Shown: positions 8,128 to 16,778 of the stretch, in pieces
How positions within the stretch are numbered: the first letter of the stretch is position 1
How the letters are laid out: each line of letters opens with the position of its first letter
Assembly: GCA_003153495.1 (NCBI GenBank)
Contig: PLYU01000259.1
Coordinates: 481-49,135, forward strand
Direction of reading: 5' to 3'
Length of the DNA: 48,655 bases
Origin: Myxococcales bacterium
GTDB lineage: Bacteria > Myxococcota_A > Polyangia > Polyangiales > Polyangiaceae
Position numbers and translations under genes: made by a program
The notes under the pieces: model-generated
The model's input: the letters and a program-made list of their open reading frames with translations, nothing else
What the model was told of the DNA's origin: nothing
Database searches by the model: none

Positions 8128-11100
8128 CACTGAGTTCCTCCACCACAGATGCCTGCGAGCCCGCCGCCGCCGCACGTCTGCGGCAGCGTGCACGACCCGC
8201 ACTGAATCAGACCGCCGCAGCCGTCGCCGGCCGGGCCGCAGTTGAAGCCGAGCTGCTTGCAGGTCTTCGGGACGCAAGTCCCGCTGCACTGTCCCGGGAC
8301 TCCGCCGCCGCCGCAGGTCTGCCCGGCCGGGCACGGCCCGCAGTCGAGCGAGGTGCCGCAGCCGTCCCCGGCCGGCCCGCAGGCGATCTTCTGCGCCTGA
8401 CAGCTCTGCGGTGTGCACGTCGGGCCGCCGCACTTACCGGGGACGCCGCCGCCGCCGCAGGTCTGCCCCGCCGGGCAGGTGCCGCAGCCGCCCGCGATCA
8501 GGTTGCCGCAGCCGTCACCCGCGGGGCCGCAGTTCACGCCTTGCTGGGTGCAGGTCTGGGGCGCGCACGTGCCCGCGTCGGGCGGCGCGCACTGTCCGGG
8601 CACCCCACCGGCGCCGCAAGCCTGTCCGGTCGGGCAAGTCCCGCAGCCTCCGGGGATCAGGTTGCCGCAGCCGTCGCCCGCCGGCCCGCAGGTGATGTGG
8701 GCCTGCGGACAGCTCTGCGCCCGGCACGTCCCGCCGTCGGGCGGCGCGCCGCACACGAAGGGCGTGCCGCCGCCGCCGCAGGTCTGACCCGACGGGCACG
8801 AGCCGCAATCGAGCGTCCCGCCGCAGCCGTCGCCCGCGGGCCCGCAGCCGACGTTCTGCTGCTGGCACGTCCGCGGCGTGCACTGGGGAAGGGGCGGTCC
8901 CGAGCACGACTCGAGGTCCCAGATCATGAACTCGAGCACCCGCTCCTGCGACGTCAGCTGGCTTGCCGGGCCGCACTCCGTCGGGAAAGGCAGGGCGGTC
9001 CCGCCGCAGCCGATGCTCGCCGCGCTGCCGCACTGGTTGCCTCCGCCTCCGCCCCCCGTGTTGACATGGAAGTCGCTGAAGATGGCGTGCCCGCACGCCT
9101 TCGCCGCGCCCACCGGCGTGTCGAAGGTGTAGTGCAGGAGCATGCCGCTACTCGCGGGATCGCTGATGCACGGGTCGGCGCCGTCGATCCAGTCGACCGA
9201 CGCCCCGGCCACTCCGTCGACGTCGTGTCGCGCCTGGTGGATCACGAGCTGCGGCGGGCTGGTGCTCGTCAGCGCGCCCACCGCGCCCAGCCACTGCGCG
9301 AACACGCCGGGGCTCTTGGGAGGCACCGACGCGCTGACGTTCGCGGTCATGCTGTCGATGTCGGCCTGATCGACGTTCCAGCTCGCCGTCGTGCTGAAGG
9401 GGGCGTTCTGATACAGCCACGCGTAGCTGAAGTGCGTGGCGAAGAACCGCCCGCCGCTGTCGGCGTAGCTGACCAGGTTCGCGAGCTCGGCAGGGGACTT
9501 GCGGGCGCAGGCGCTGACGACCGGATCGACGCCCCAGCAGGGGAACAGGATCTGGTCGTAGCTCATGAAGGTGCCGCCGCTGCCCATGAGCGCCGCCTCG
9601 TTCGGCGTCAGGCCGCCGGTGCTGGCTCCGTTGCCGGTGTAGAGGTGGATGCGGCCGCCGCCGGCGTTCGAGGTGAACTCGGACTGGGCGACGCCCATCT
9701 TGCGGAGGACGCACTCGATCGGGTCGAGCTGTCCGGTCGAGATGGCCGTCAGAGGGATGTTCGAGCTGCCCGGGATGTCGCCGGCGTCGCCGCCCTGCGT
9801 GCGCGGCATGTGGATGTCGCCGACGCGCGTCGACGTGCACGCGCTCGTGATGTCGAAGGTGACCCCCCGGCGCCACTTGCCGAGCTGGATCACCACCGGG
9901 ATGCCCGTTCCCACCGGGACGTTCGGGAGCGTGAAGGTGCCGTCGAAGCCCGTGGTGGTCGAGACCAGGGGGGTGCCCGACACGTCCGCGCCGCAGCCGC
10001 CGCACGACGCGCCCGAGCTCACCGGCCCCAGCGGCGCGTTGGGGATGTAGACCAGCACGTTCGGCACGGGATCCGGCGAGCCGAACCCGGTCCCCGTCGT
10101 CCCGCTCACGACGCGCCCGGTGATGGTCGTCGGCGTCCCGCCGTCACACGCCGCTTGCTGCGTGCACAGGCCGACGCATGTTCTGCCGCACTTGCCCGGC
10201 TGGCTGCCACCGCCGCAGACGTTCGGCGCCGTGCACGTCCCGCACTGGAGCGCCCCGCCGCAGCCGTCGCCCGCCGGGCCGCAGTCGAAGCCGAGGTCCT
10301 GGCAGGTCCGGGGAATGCAGCCGCCGTCGGGCAAGAGGCCGGGGCCGACTCCGCAGACACTGGGTCCGGCCGCGCCGCAGAACTGGGGCGCCGGGCACGT
10401 GCCGCACTGGATCACCCCGCCGCACCCGTCGCCGTTGTCCCCGCAGCCGTAGCCCAGCTGCTGGCACGTCTTCGGGTTGCACACCGGCGCCGGACCGCCG
10501 TCGGGAAGGAGCGGGGGAGCGGGCACGCCGCACTTGTCGAAGCCGCCGCCGCCGCAGAGCTCGGGCGCGTTGCACGTCCCGCACTGGATCGTGCCGCCGC
10601 ACCCGTCGCCCGCGGCGCCGCAGTCGAGCTTGAGATCCTGGCAGGTCTTCGCCACGCAGGTGCCGCCGTCGATCAGGACGTCGCACTTGTCGAACCCGCC
10701 GCCGCCGCAGATGCTCGGCGCCGCGCACGTGCCGCACTGGAGCAGGCCCCCGCAGCCGTCGGCCGCGGGGCCGCAGTCGTACCCGAGATCGTGGCAGGTC
10801 TCGAGGGTCGGGCAGGGGCCGCCGTCGGGAGCGGGCGGGGGCGGGTTGCCGCACTTGCTGTAGCCGCCCCCGCCGCAGTAATCCGGCGCGGTGCACGTGC
10901 CGCAGTCGATGACTTGGCCGCAGCCGTCACCGTTCTTCCCGCAGGTGTACCCCTGGCCCTTGCACGTCTGCGGGCGACAGAGGCCGGCGTCGCTACCGGG
11001 AAAGCTGGGGCTGTCGGACGCCGCGCCGTCGCCGATGGACGCATCGGTGCCGGCGCCCCTGGGGGCACCGCCGGAGCTCCCACACGAAATCGCCGTTATC

Positions 11101-11159
11101 GCCGCGCTCGTCGCGATGACGAGCGTGGAAATGAACCGGCTCACGTTGCGCAGGCGCAT
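8127..11159 (-). CDS. Cys-rich repeat lipoprotein, paralogue 1 (1010 aa)
   Basis: The ATG at 11159 (MRLRNVSRF) is preferred over 11183 because AGGAGGAG lies 7 bases upstream. The signal ends AAITAISC, a lipobox. The order is five Cys-rich repeats, CVGLC-CDGG spacer, carboxypeptidase-regulatory-like module (ITGRVVSG to VVIQLGKWRR), central region (PIECVLRKMGVAQSEF, MSYDQILFPCWG, SGGRFFATHFSYAWLYQ), an inserted Cys pair and Gly-rich loop, ERVLEFMIWDLESC, then five more repeats. First gene of the three-gene tandem array, with a plausible promoter upstream at 11251-11279. The central region looks like a Rossmann or amidotransferase-like fold, but I see no defined catalytic triad; function unknown. 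Confidence 0.87.
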   Translation of the reverse strand: MRLRNVSRFISTLVIATSAAITAISCGSSGGAPRGAGTDASIGDGAASDSPSFPGSDAGLCRPQTCKGQGYTCGKNGDGCGQVIDCGTCTAPDYCGGGGYSKCGNPPPPAPDGGPCPTLETCHDLGYDCGPAADGCGGLLQCGTCAAPSICGGGGFDKCDVLIDGGTCVAKTCQDLKLDCGAAGDGCGGTIQCGTCNAPELCGGGGFDKCGVPAPPLLPDGGPAPVCNPKTCQQLGYGCGDNGDGCGGVIQCGTCPAPQFCGAAGPSVCGVGPGLLPDGGCIPRTCQDLGFDCGPAGDGCGGALQCGTCTAPNVCGGGSQPGKCGRTCVGLCTQQAACDGGTPTTITGRVVSGTTGTGFGSPDPVPNVLVYIPNAPLGPVSSGASCGGCGADVSGTPLVSTTTGFDGTFTLPNVPVGTGIPVVIQLGKWRRGVTFDITSACTSTRVGDIHMPRTQGGDAGDIPGSSNIPLTAISTGQLDPIECVLRKMGVAQSEFTSNAGGGRIHLYTGNGASTGGLTPNEAALMGSGGTFMSYDQILFPCWGVDPVVSACARKSPAELANLVSYADSGGRFFATHFSYAWLYQNAPFSTTASWNVDQADIDSMTANVSASVPPKSPGVFAQWLGAVGALTSTSPPQLVIHQARHDVDGVAGASVDWIDGADPCISDPASSGMLLHYTFDTPVGAAKACGHAIFSDFHVNTGGGGGGNQCGSAASIGCGGTALPFPTECGPASQLTSQERVLEFMIWDLESCSGPPLPQCTPRTCQQQNVGCGPAGDGCGGTLDCGSCPSGQTCGGGGTPFVCGAPPDGGTCRAQSCPQAHITCGPAGDGCGNLIPGGCGTCPTGQACGAGGVPGQCAPPDAGTCAPQTCTQQGVNCGPAGDGCGNLIAGGCGTCPAGQTCGGGGVPGKCGGPTCTPQSCQAQKIACGPAGDGCGTSLDCGPCPAGQTCGGGGVPGQCSGTCVPKTCKQLGFNCGPAGDGCGGLIQCGSCTLPQTCGGGGLAGICGGGTQ

Positions 11160-11250
11160 CGTGCGTCTCCTCCTCATGATCACTTCAAGCCACGACGCGG
11201 TCTGGTACCCCGCGCCGCCAGACAGGCGCCTGTTACAGTCTTCCCGCTAC

Positions 11251-11279
11251 ATTATGGCGGTGGCTGAGTCACGTAGCAA
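11251..11279 (-). promoter_or_regulatory. Sigma70-like promoter for the Cys-rich lipoprotein operon
   Basis: On the minus strand TTGCTA and CATAAT are separated by exactly 17 bases, matching 4/6 and 5/6 of the vegetative consensus. The locally AT-richer stretch stands out in this sequence. Transcription would start near 11244, giving a leader of about 85 bases before the ATG at 11159. Confidence 0.5.
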
Positions 11280-11370
11280 TGGCCGCGGCGCTCCGATTCA
11301 GTCGGAACGCAGGGCGCTGGGCGCTGTCGCCCTGTAGTCCTCGAGGCGCCGGGGAAGGTGTAGGGGGCAC

Positions 11371-12414
11371 ATGGGGGCGGCGACGGCGTACCGCCCGGGG
11401 GGCCTGCCAGGGGCCCTGGCTTTGCGATCGCATTTGCCGCCCGCGGTGACTTCTGCTCAGTTCCGGCCCGTGCGCCAGAAACCACCGACGATCCCCAGGC
11501 GGCACAAGGTGACCCTCCTCGGCCTCGGGGCCATGGGCCAGCGGCACGCCCGGGTCCTCGGCGCGCTCGGCCATCGCTTCGAGGTGGTCGGCGTCTACGA
11601 CGTCCGGGGCGACGCTCCGGCTCCCCCGGACGTCGCCCGTTTCACCAGCGAAGCCGAGGCGATTGCTCGCGCCGAGGTCGTCGTCGTCGCGACCCCGATC
11701 GGCGGGCACGCGAGCGTCGTCGCACGCGCCCTCGGGGCGGGACGCCACGTGCTCGTCGAGAAGCCACTCTGCGCCACGGCCGCCGAGGCGCGCGCTGCGG
11801 CCTCGGCGTCGCGCGAGGGCGCCCGCCTGTTCGTCGGTCACTCGGAGAGGTTCAACCCCGTCGTCCGGGCCCTCGCGAAGCTCGTCCGGTGCGAAGACGT
11901 GGTGTCCGTGGACCTGCGCCGGGTCGGCCCGGCGAAGCCGAGCGATTACGGCGTCCTGGTCAACCTCGGCGTCCACGATCTGGACCTCGCGGCGTACCTC
12001 GGTGGCGGGCCGATCGCGCTGCGCGGGGCCTTCGGCGGCGACGAGCGCGCGCACGTCCTTTACTCGACCGCCGGTGGCGGCGTCGGCCACCTGTTCGTCG
12101 ATCGCACCCTGCCCGTTCGCCAGCGCGCGATCGAGCTCCTGACCAGCCGCTGGCTGTACGAGGGGGATCTCGTCGCCCACCGCCTCGTCCGCTCGCCCCG
12201 CGGGGGCGGACCGCGCACCGACGTCCCGCTGCCGCTCGAGGAGCCGCTCGCCGCCCAGGCCCTGGCCCTGGCCGACGCGATCGACGGCGCGCCGCCGCGC
12301 GAGATCGCCACAGGGGCCGACGGCGCGCGCGCCGTGGAGGCCGCTGAGGATGCGGCCGCTATTTTCTGCCGGAAAGTTGTCGCTGGCGCACGGGGCTTGA
12401 TACCTGGGGTGTGA
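11371..12414 (+). CDS. Gfo/Idh/MocA family NAD(P)-dependent oxidoreductase
   Basis: The N-terminal Rossmann motif is VTLLGLGAMGQRHARV, followed by the conserved VEKPLC segment (the family's EKP motif binding the nicotinamide side) and GHSERFNPVV; a C-terminal alpha/beta domain holds the substrate site (NLGVHDLDLAAYLGG). Such enzymes oxidise or reduce sugars and sugar derivatives; the substrate cannot be read from sequence. ATG at 11371 gives about 45 residues before the Rossmann strand, longer than usual, so a GTG nearer KVTLLG is possible. The stop overlaps the ATG of ftsE (TGATG), so the two are probably co-translated, although a metabolic link to cell division is not obvious. Confidence 0.82.
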   Translation: MGAATAYRPGGLPGALALRSHLPPAVTSAQFRPVRQKPPTIPRRHKVTLLGLGAMGQRHARVLGALGHRFEVVGVYDVRGDAPAPPDVARFTSEAEAIARAEVVVVATPIGGHASVVARALGAGRHVLVEKPLCATAAEARAAASASREGARLFVGHSERFNPVVRALAKLVRCEDVVSVDLRRVGPAKPSDYGVLVNLGVHDLDLAAYLGGGPIALRGAFGGDERAHVLYSTAGGGVGHLFVDRTLPVRQRAIELLTSRWLYEGDLVAHRLVRSPRGGGPRTDVPLPLEEPLAAQALALADAIDGAPPREIATGADGARAVEAAEDAAAIFCRKVVAGARGLIPGV

Positions 12415-13202
12415 TGGCCCAGGGAGAGCACTTCGAGCCGTTTCGCCCGATGTTGCGCTCGGGCGGCGCGCGGTTCTCCCGTGACGCCGCGAAGCGTCCG
12501 ATCTTGGCGTTCGAAGAAGTGTACAAATCGTACCGTCAGGGCGCCCCGGTCCTGCGCGGGATGAGCCTGACGATCGAGCGGGGCGAGTTCGCGTTCATCA
12601 CGGGATCGAGCGGTTCGGGCAAGTCGACGCTCCTCCGCCTCCTCTACTGTGGCGAGACCGTCGACGACGGTCGCATCCTCTTCCTCGGCCGCGACGTGGC
12701 CCGGCTCCGTCACGACGCGATCCCCTTCTTGCGGCGCAACCTGGGGATCGTGTTCCAGGACTTCAAGCTGGTGCCCTCGTGGACCGCTTACGAGAACGTC
12801 GCGATCGCCCTCGAGGTGCTCGGGCTCTCTCGCAGGCTGGTCCGAGCCCGCGTGGGCGAGGCGCTCGAGCGCGTCGGCCTTGGCGGGCGCGGCGAGGACC
12901 TCGCGGGCGTGTTCTCCGGCGGGGAGAAACAGCGGATCGCCATCGCGCGCGCGATCGTCGGCGAGCCCGCACTCATCCTCGCCGACGAGCCGACCGGCAA
13001 CCTCGATCCGCAGCTCGCCATCGACATGCTGGGCCTCTTCGAAGAGATCCACGAGAGCGGTGCCACCGTGCTCTTCGCGACGCACGATCGCACGCTGCTC
13101 GAAGCGCGCTCGCGGCGGGTGGTCGTCCTCGACGAGGGCAAGGCCATCGACGTCCCGCAAGGGATCGCCACCGACGAGTACGAGACTCACTTGCCGCATT
13201 GA
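12414..13202 (+). CDS. ftsE: Cell-division ABC ATPase FtsE
   Basis: ATP-binding half of the FtsEX complex that regulates septal peptidoglycan hydrolysis. All ABC motifs are present: Walker A GSSGSGKST, Q-loop FQDFKLVPS (the FtsE-type extension of the Q-loop), signature FSGGEKQ, Walker B LILADEPTGNLD and H-loop FATHD. An N-terminal extension of about 30 residues precedes the usual FtsE start (LAFEEVYKSYRQG). The ATG at 12414 overlaps the upstream stop; GTG at 12411 is the alternative. Followed 40 bases later by ftsX. The cytoplasmic ATPase presumably drives conformational change in FtsX. Confidence 0.93.
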   Translation: MAQGEHFEPFRPMLRSGGARFSRDAAKRPILAFEEVYKSYRQGAPVLRGMSLTIERGEFAFITGSSGSGKSTLLRLLYCGETVDDGRILFLGRDVARLRHDAIPFLRRNLGIVFQDFKLVPSWTAYENVAIALEVLGLSRRLVRARVGEALERVGLGGRGEDLAGVFSGGEKQRIAIARAIVGEPALILADEPTGNLDPQLAIDMLGLFEEIHESGATVLFATHDRTLLEARSRRVVVLDEGKAIDVPQGIATDEYETHLPH

Positions 13203-13242
13203 GTGGATGCCCCAGCGGACGACGAGAGGTCACGGAGGACAC

Positions 13243-14124
13243 ATGCTGTCGGTCAGCACCACGCGAAGGGCGAGGCGAGGGATGGTGCGCGAGTGGCGAC
13301 TTCACGCCCTCAGCGTGTTCTCGCTCGCCGTCGCGTTCGTTTGCCTGGGGGCGGCGCTCCTCGTCGTCACCAACCTCGTTGCGCTCGAGGAGCGGTGGGC
13401 CCACTCGGGGCGCGCCTCGGTCTACCTGAAGGACCGCGCCACCCAGCACGAGGTGGACGCGCTCCGCGCGGCGCTCGCCCGCGTGCCGGGGGTCACGGGC
13501 GTGCGATACGTCTCCAGCGGAGACGCCAGGGTCGAGTTCGGGCGAGAGACGGAAGGCCGCAGCGAGCTCGCGGGCCTGCCGATCGAGGCCTTTCCAGCCT
13601 CGATCGAGGTCGACGTGGCCCCGGGCATGCCGGACCGCGATCTCGCCGACGCCGTGGTCAAGATAAAGCAGCTCCCTTCGGTCGACGACGTGGAGACGTA
13701 CCAGTCGTGGACCGAGCGGCTCGCGCGGCTGGTGCGCGGCGGCGTCACGGCGTCCGCGCTCCTGGCGATCGTCGTGCTCGCGGCCGTGTTGGCGGTGGTC
13801 GGGTCGACGATGCGCCTGGTCTTGCAGCGGCGGCGCGCCGAGGTCGAGGTCCTCAAGCTGGTCGGCGCGACCGACGGCTTCGTGAAGAAGCCGTTCGTCG
13901 TCGAAGGGGGCGTCCAGGGGGCCCTGGGCGCGCTCGGCGCCCTCGCGCTCCTCGGGCTGCTCTTCCTCGTGGTGCGCGGTCCGCTGGACTCGGAGCTTGC
14001 GGCTCTTCTCGGGATCGAGCCGAGCTTCTTGCCGTGGCAGGTCGCCCTGGGAATGGTCCTGCTCGGCGGCACGCTCGGCGCCGGCGCGGCGCTGGCGAGC
14101 CTGCGCAAGCTGGTGGCGGTATGA
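13243..14124 (+). CDS. ftsX: Cell-division permease-like protein FtsX
   Basis: The ATG at 13243 follows GGAGG by 4 bases. FtsX topology is visible: a first transmembrane helix (LHALSVFSLAVAFVCLGAA), a periplasmic domain of about 130 residues, then three more helices (ASALLAIVVLAAVLAVVGS; ALGALALLGLLFLVV; VALGMVLLGGTLGAGAALAS). The conserved cytoplasmic RRRAEVEVLKLVGATD coupling segment lies after TM2. The length of 293 residues is typical. The stop overlaps the start of the next gene (ATGA). In characterised systems the periplasmic loop recruits EnvC or a PcsB/CwlO-type hydrolase; the next gene supplies the likely partner. Confidence 0.92.
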   Translation: MLSVSTTRRARRGMVREWRLHALSVFSLAVAFVCLGAALLVVTNLVALEERWAHSGRASVYLKDRATQHEVDALRAALARVPGVTGVRYVSSGDARVEFGRETEGRSELAGLPIEAFPASIEVDVAPGMPDRDLADAVVKIKQLPSVDDVETYQSWTERLARLVRGGVTASALLAIVVLAAVLAVVGSTMRLVLQRRRAEVEVLKLVGATDGFVKKPFVVEGGVQGALGALGALALLGLLFLVVRGPLDSELAALLGIEPSFLPWQVALGMVLLGGTLGAGAALASLRKLVAV

Positions 14125-15080
14125 AGCGAGCGATCGTCCTCGCGACCGCCCTGGCCGTCGCGTCGCCGATCTTCACCTCGGGCAAGAGCGGCGCGCCGTC
14201 CGACCCGGCGCTCGCGCTTGCCGCGCTCGATCGCAAGATCGCCGATCTCGATTCCGAGGAGCAGTCGGACAAGGGCGAGCTGGCGCGGCTGGGCGGGCCG
14301 CTGGCGCTCGCCCACGCGCGCGTCCTCGCGCACGGTAGGGGCCTCTACAAGCTCACCCGCGCAGGCTTGCTCCCCGTGGGCGGCGGCTTCGCCGCGCTCG
14401 TGACTCATGCGATGCACGTGGAGCGCGCGCGGCGGCGGCTCGTCAGCGATGTCGACGAAGAGACGAACATGCACAAGCGCGCCGCAGAACTGGCCGGGGA
14501 GCTGGAGCGGGTGGCGCGCGATCGCGAGACCCTCGCGAGCCAGCGCACGGCGATGGACGCCGCCCGCATCGCGGTGGAGGACGAGCGGCGGCGCCAGGAG
14601 GCGTTCGACAAGGCGTTCGAGACCTCGACGGGGACCGGCTCGGAGTACGTGGCCGTGTACGGCGGCGCGGCGGGCGCGGGCCCTGGAGCCTCCGTGCAGG
14701 GCTTCGGAGGCGGCGCGGGGCGCCTGCTCTTCCCGGTCGTGGGGCGCGCCGAGGTTCACCCCGCGCACCGCGACGGAACGGACGGACCGGGGCTGGAGAT
14801 CCAGGCGGCCGCGGGCTCGATCGTCCGGGCCGTCGCCGCCGGCCGCGTCGCGTTCGCCGATCGCTACGGGCCGTACGGCCGGATCGTGATCCTCGATCAC
14901 GGCGACCACTACTACACGGTGAGCGGAGACCTCGACGAGATCGACGTCAAGATCGGGCAGGACGTCGGCGCCGGCGATCGCATCGGCACGGTGGGAGACG
15001 ACGGACAGGGGCCGATGCTCTACTTCGAGGTGAGGCACGGCTCGCAGGCCGTCTCCCCCGGGCCCTGGCTCGGGCTGTGA
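14121..15080 (+). CDS. envC: EnvC-like LytM-domain protein, probable amidase activator
   Basis: Starts in a 4-base overlap with ftsX. An N-terminal signal-like stretch is followed by an alpha-helical, charged coiled-coil region of about 150 residues (ALDRKIADLDSEEQSDKGEL; ELERVARDRETLASQRTA) and a C-terminal M23/LytM domain of ~110 residues (EIQAAAGSIVRAVAAGRVAF, YGRIVILDHGDHYYTVSG, MLYFEVRHGSQAVSPGPWL). The zinc ligands of active LytM enzymes are replaced: the HLHFE motif reads MLYFE, as in E. coli EnvC (SLYFE), and the first His and Asp are not at their places. This points to a non-catalytic activator of an AmiA/B-type amidase controlled by FtsEX. The operon position makes the assignment firm. 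Confidence 0.87.
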   Translation: MKRAIVLATALAVASPIFTSGKSGAPSDPALALAALDRKIADLDSEEQSDKGELARLGGPLALAHARVLAHGRGLYKLTRAGLLPVGGGFAALVTHAMHVERARRRLVSDVDEETNMHKRAAELAGELERVARDRETLASQRTAMDAARIAVEDERRRQEAFDKAFETSTGTGSEYVAVYGGAAGAGPGASVQGFGGGAGRLLFPVVGRAEVHPAHRDGTDGPGLEIQAAAGSIVRAVAAGRVAFADRYGPYGRIVILDHGDHYYTVSGDLDEIDVKIGQDVGAGDRIGTVGDDGQGPMLYFEVRHGSQAVSPGPWLGL

Positions 15081-15086
15081 GGCGCT

Positions 15087-15235
15087 TCAGAAGGTGAAGC
15101 GGACGAGGCCCGCGCCGCCGCCCGCGACGGCGACCCCGCCCGCGATGACCGCGACCGTCGAGAGGGTCGCGTCCTGCCGAAGCGAGATCCCGTTGGGGTT
15201 GCAGTGGTCATGAACCCTCGCACGCTCACGTAAGG
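15087..15235 (-). pseudogene. Orphan C-terminal fragment of a two-Cys/TM membrane protein
   Basis: Minus-strand codons ending at the TGA at 15087 read HCNPNGISLRQDATLS then TVAVIAGGVAVAGGG and a short tail. This resembles the C-terminal end (Cys loop, then a Gly/Ala/Val transmembrane helix) of the PEGA/TPR membrane-protein class seen at 3-1235. No credible start or upstream body exists, because the frame runs into the 3' end of the FGGY kinase gene. Interpreted as a remnant left by deletion. Confidence 0.4.
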
Positions 15236-16695
15236 AATAGAGGTTCTACCCGCTCATAGAGGGCCCGACGCCGTGTGAATATCTCTTGCAGGCGGACGCC
15301 TGAGCCCTTGTCCGGAGCGTGGCGCACACCGGCGGGGCGGATCCACTCGCGTGCCTCGCGGGCATTCGCGAGCACTCCGGTGCCGAGGCCGGCAAGGATC
15401 GCCGCTCCCACGACGGTGCCGCTTCCGCCCTGGACCCATGTGAGCGGAACGCCCATGGCATCCGACAGTGCCTGACGGAGCAAGGCGCTCCTCCCTGCGC
15501 CGCCCTCCGCGACGACCTCTTCCAGACGCAGGCCCTTCTCCTCCGCGACCGCCAGGCAGTGGCGGAAGCCGAGCGCGATTCCGTCGACGAGGGCGCGATA
15601 CAGGTCTCCACGCCCGTGAGTCAGATCCAGCCCGAAGAAGACGCCGCGGGCCCGCTCGTTCCACACGGGGGTCCGCTCGCCCTGGAAGTAGGGCAGCACG
15701 ATGGGCCCGACCGCCCGCGCGTCGACCGCGCGCGCCTCGCGCTCGAGCTCGTCGTGGTCGACGCCCGGCGCGCACGCCCGGCGGAACCACTCGAGCGCCG
15801 CGCCGCAGAGCGTGGCGCCGAGCGACAGCCACAGGTCGCAGCCGACGTGGTGGCTGTTCACCAGGCGCGGATCGAAGCGTGGCTCGACGGACGGAAGCAG
15901 CAGGTTGCCGGCCGTTCCGAGCATCAGACACGCCTCGCCCTCGTCAATCACCCCGGCGCCGAGGGCGCTCGCCGCGAAGTCGCCGCCGCCGGCGACCACG
16001 GGCGTGCCCTGGCGAAGGCCGGTCTCCGCGGCCGCCCGGTGCGTCACCGCCCCCACGACGTCGTGCGCGCGCGCGATGCGAGGCAAGAGGCGAGGTTCGA
16101 CGCCAGCGGCACGGGCCCCTTCGGGCGACCACGCCCCCTTCCGCGCGTCGTAGAGCGGCGAGCAGAGCATCGCGGTGGACGGATCGCAGGCCGCCTCGCC
16201 GGTCAGGCGCATGGCGAGGAACGCGTGCGACTGGAGCACGAACGCGGCCCGCTCGAGCACCTCGGGCTCGTGGGCGCGCAGCCAGGCGAGCTTCGGGCCG
16301 AGGTAGTACGCGTGCATCCGGTTGCCGCCGAGCGCCTCGGCGCGCGGGCCGAGCGCCTCGCCCAGCATGCGGGCCTCGTCGGCCGCGCGCACGTCGAGCC
16401 AGAGAATCGCGGGTCGAAGGGGCCGGCAATCCGCGTCGATCGGGACCGCCGTCGGGGCCTGCCCGACGACGCCCACGCCGTGGATCCTCTCGAGCGGCGC
16501 GCTCCGGCCGATCCGTGCGATCACCGTGCACGACGCTCTCCACCACGCCTCGGCGTCGGCTTCGACGCGACCGGGCGCCGGCATCTCGGGCGGGCACGGC
16601 TCGCTGGCCTCCGCCACGATGCGCCCGCGCTCATCGACCGCCGCGCCCCGCACGCCGGTCGTTCCCACGTCGATGCCCAGGAGCAAGCGGTTCAC
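15226..16695 (-). CDS. FGGY-family carbohydrate kinase, xylulokinase-like
   Basis: The GTG at 16695 is chosen because it places the family N-terminus (LLLGIDVGTTGVRGAAVDE) directly after the start. Actin-like fold markers: GVGVVGQAPTAV, WLDVRAADEA, PKLAWLR, the catalytic-base Asp in VVAGGGDFAASALGAG (D239), FQGERTPVW, and the ATP-site VAEGGAGRSALLRQALSDAMG. About 489 residues, typical of the family. ATP-dependent phosphorylation of a pentulose such as xylulose is most likely, but the substrate is not proven. It stands alone, divergent from the LuxR gene at 16779, with no isomerase or transporter beside it. Its 3' end abuts a gene remnant. Confidence 0.82.
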   Translation of the reverse strand: MNRLLLGIDVGTTGVRGAAVDERGRIVAEASEPCPPEMPAPGRVEADAEAWWRASCTVIARIGRSAPLERIHGVGVVGQAPTAVPIDADCRPLRPAILWLDVRAADEARMLGEALGPRAEALGGNRMHAYYLGPKLAWLRAHEPEVLERAAFVLQSHAFLAMRLTGEAACDPSTAMLCSPLYDARKGAWSPEGARAAGVEPRLLPRIARAHDVVGAVTHRAAAETGLRQGTPVVAGGGDFAASALGAGVIDEGEACLMLGTAGNLLLPSVEPRFDPRLVNSHHVGCDLWLSLGATLCGAALEWFRRACAPGVDHDELEREARAVDARAVGPIVLPYFQGERTPVWNERARGVFFGLDLTHGRGDLYRALVDGIALGFRHCLAVAEEKGLRLEEVVAEGGAGRSALLRQALSDAMGVPLTWVQGGSGTVVGAAILAGLGTGVLANAREAREWIRPAGVRHAPDKGSGVRLQEIFTRRRALYERVEPLFLT

Positions 16696-16778
16696 TTGAG
16701 CGCGGTCCTCATGAGCCGGCTCGCGCGATCGCCGTCCGGGGTGAACGCGGCCATCGCGTGAAGTATAGGACATGGGCC

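Noticed and set aside
1912-11267. Very long open frames (up to ~1300 codons) antisense or out of frame across the Cys-rich genes
   Set aside because: They follow from the regular GC-rich codon pattern of the repeats, lack known motifs and have Arg/Ala/Pro-skewed composition; the sense frames have signal peptides, lipoboxes and regular Cys spacing.
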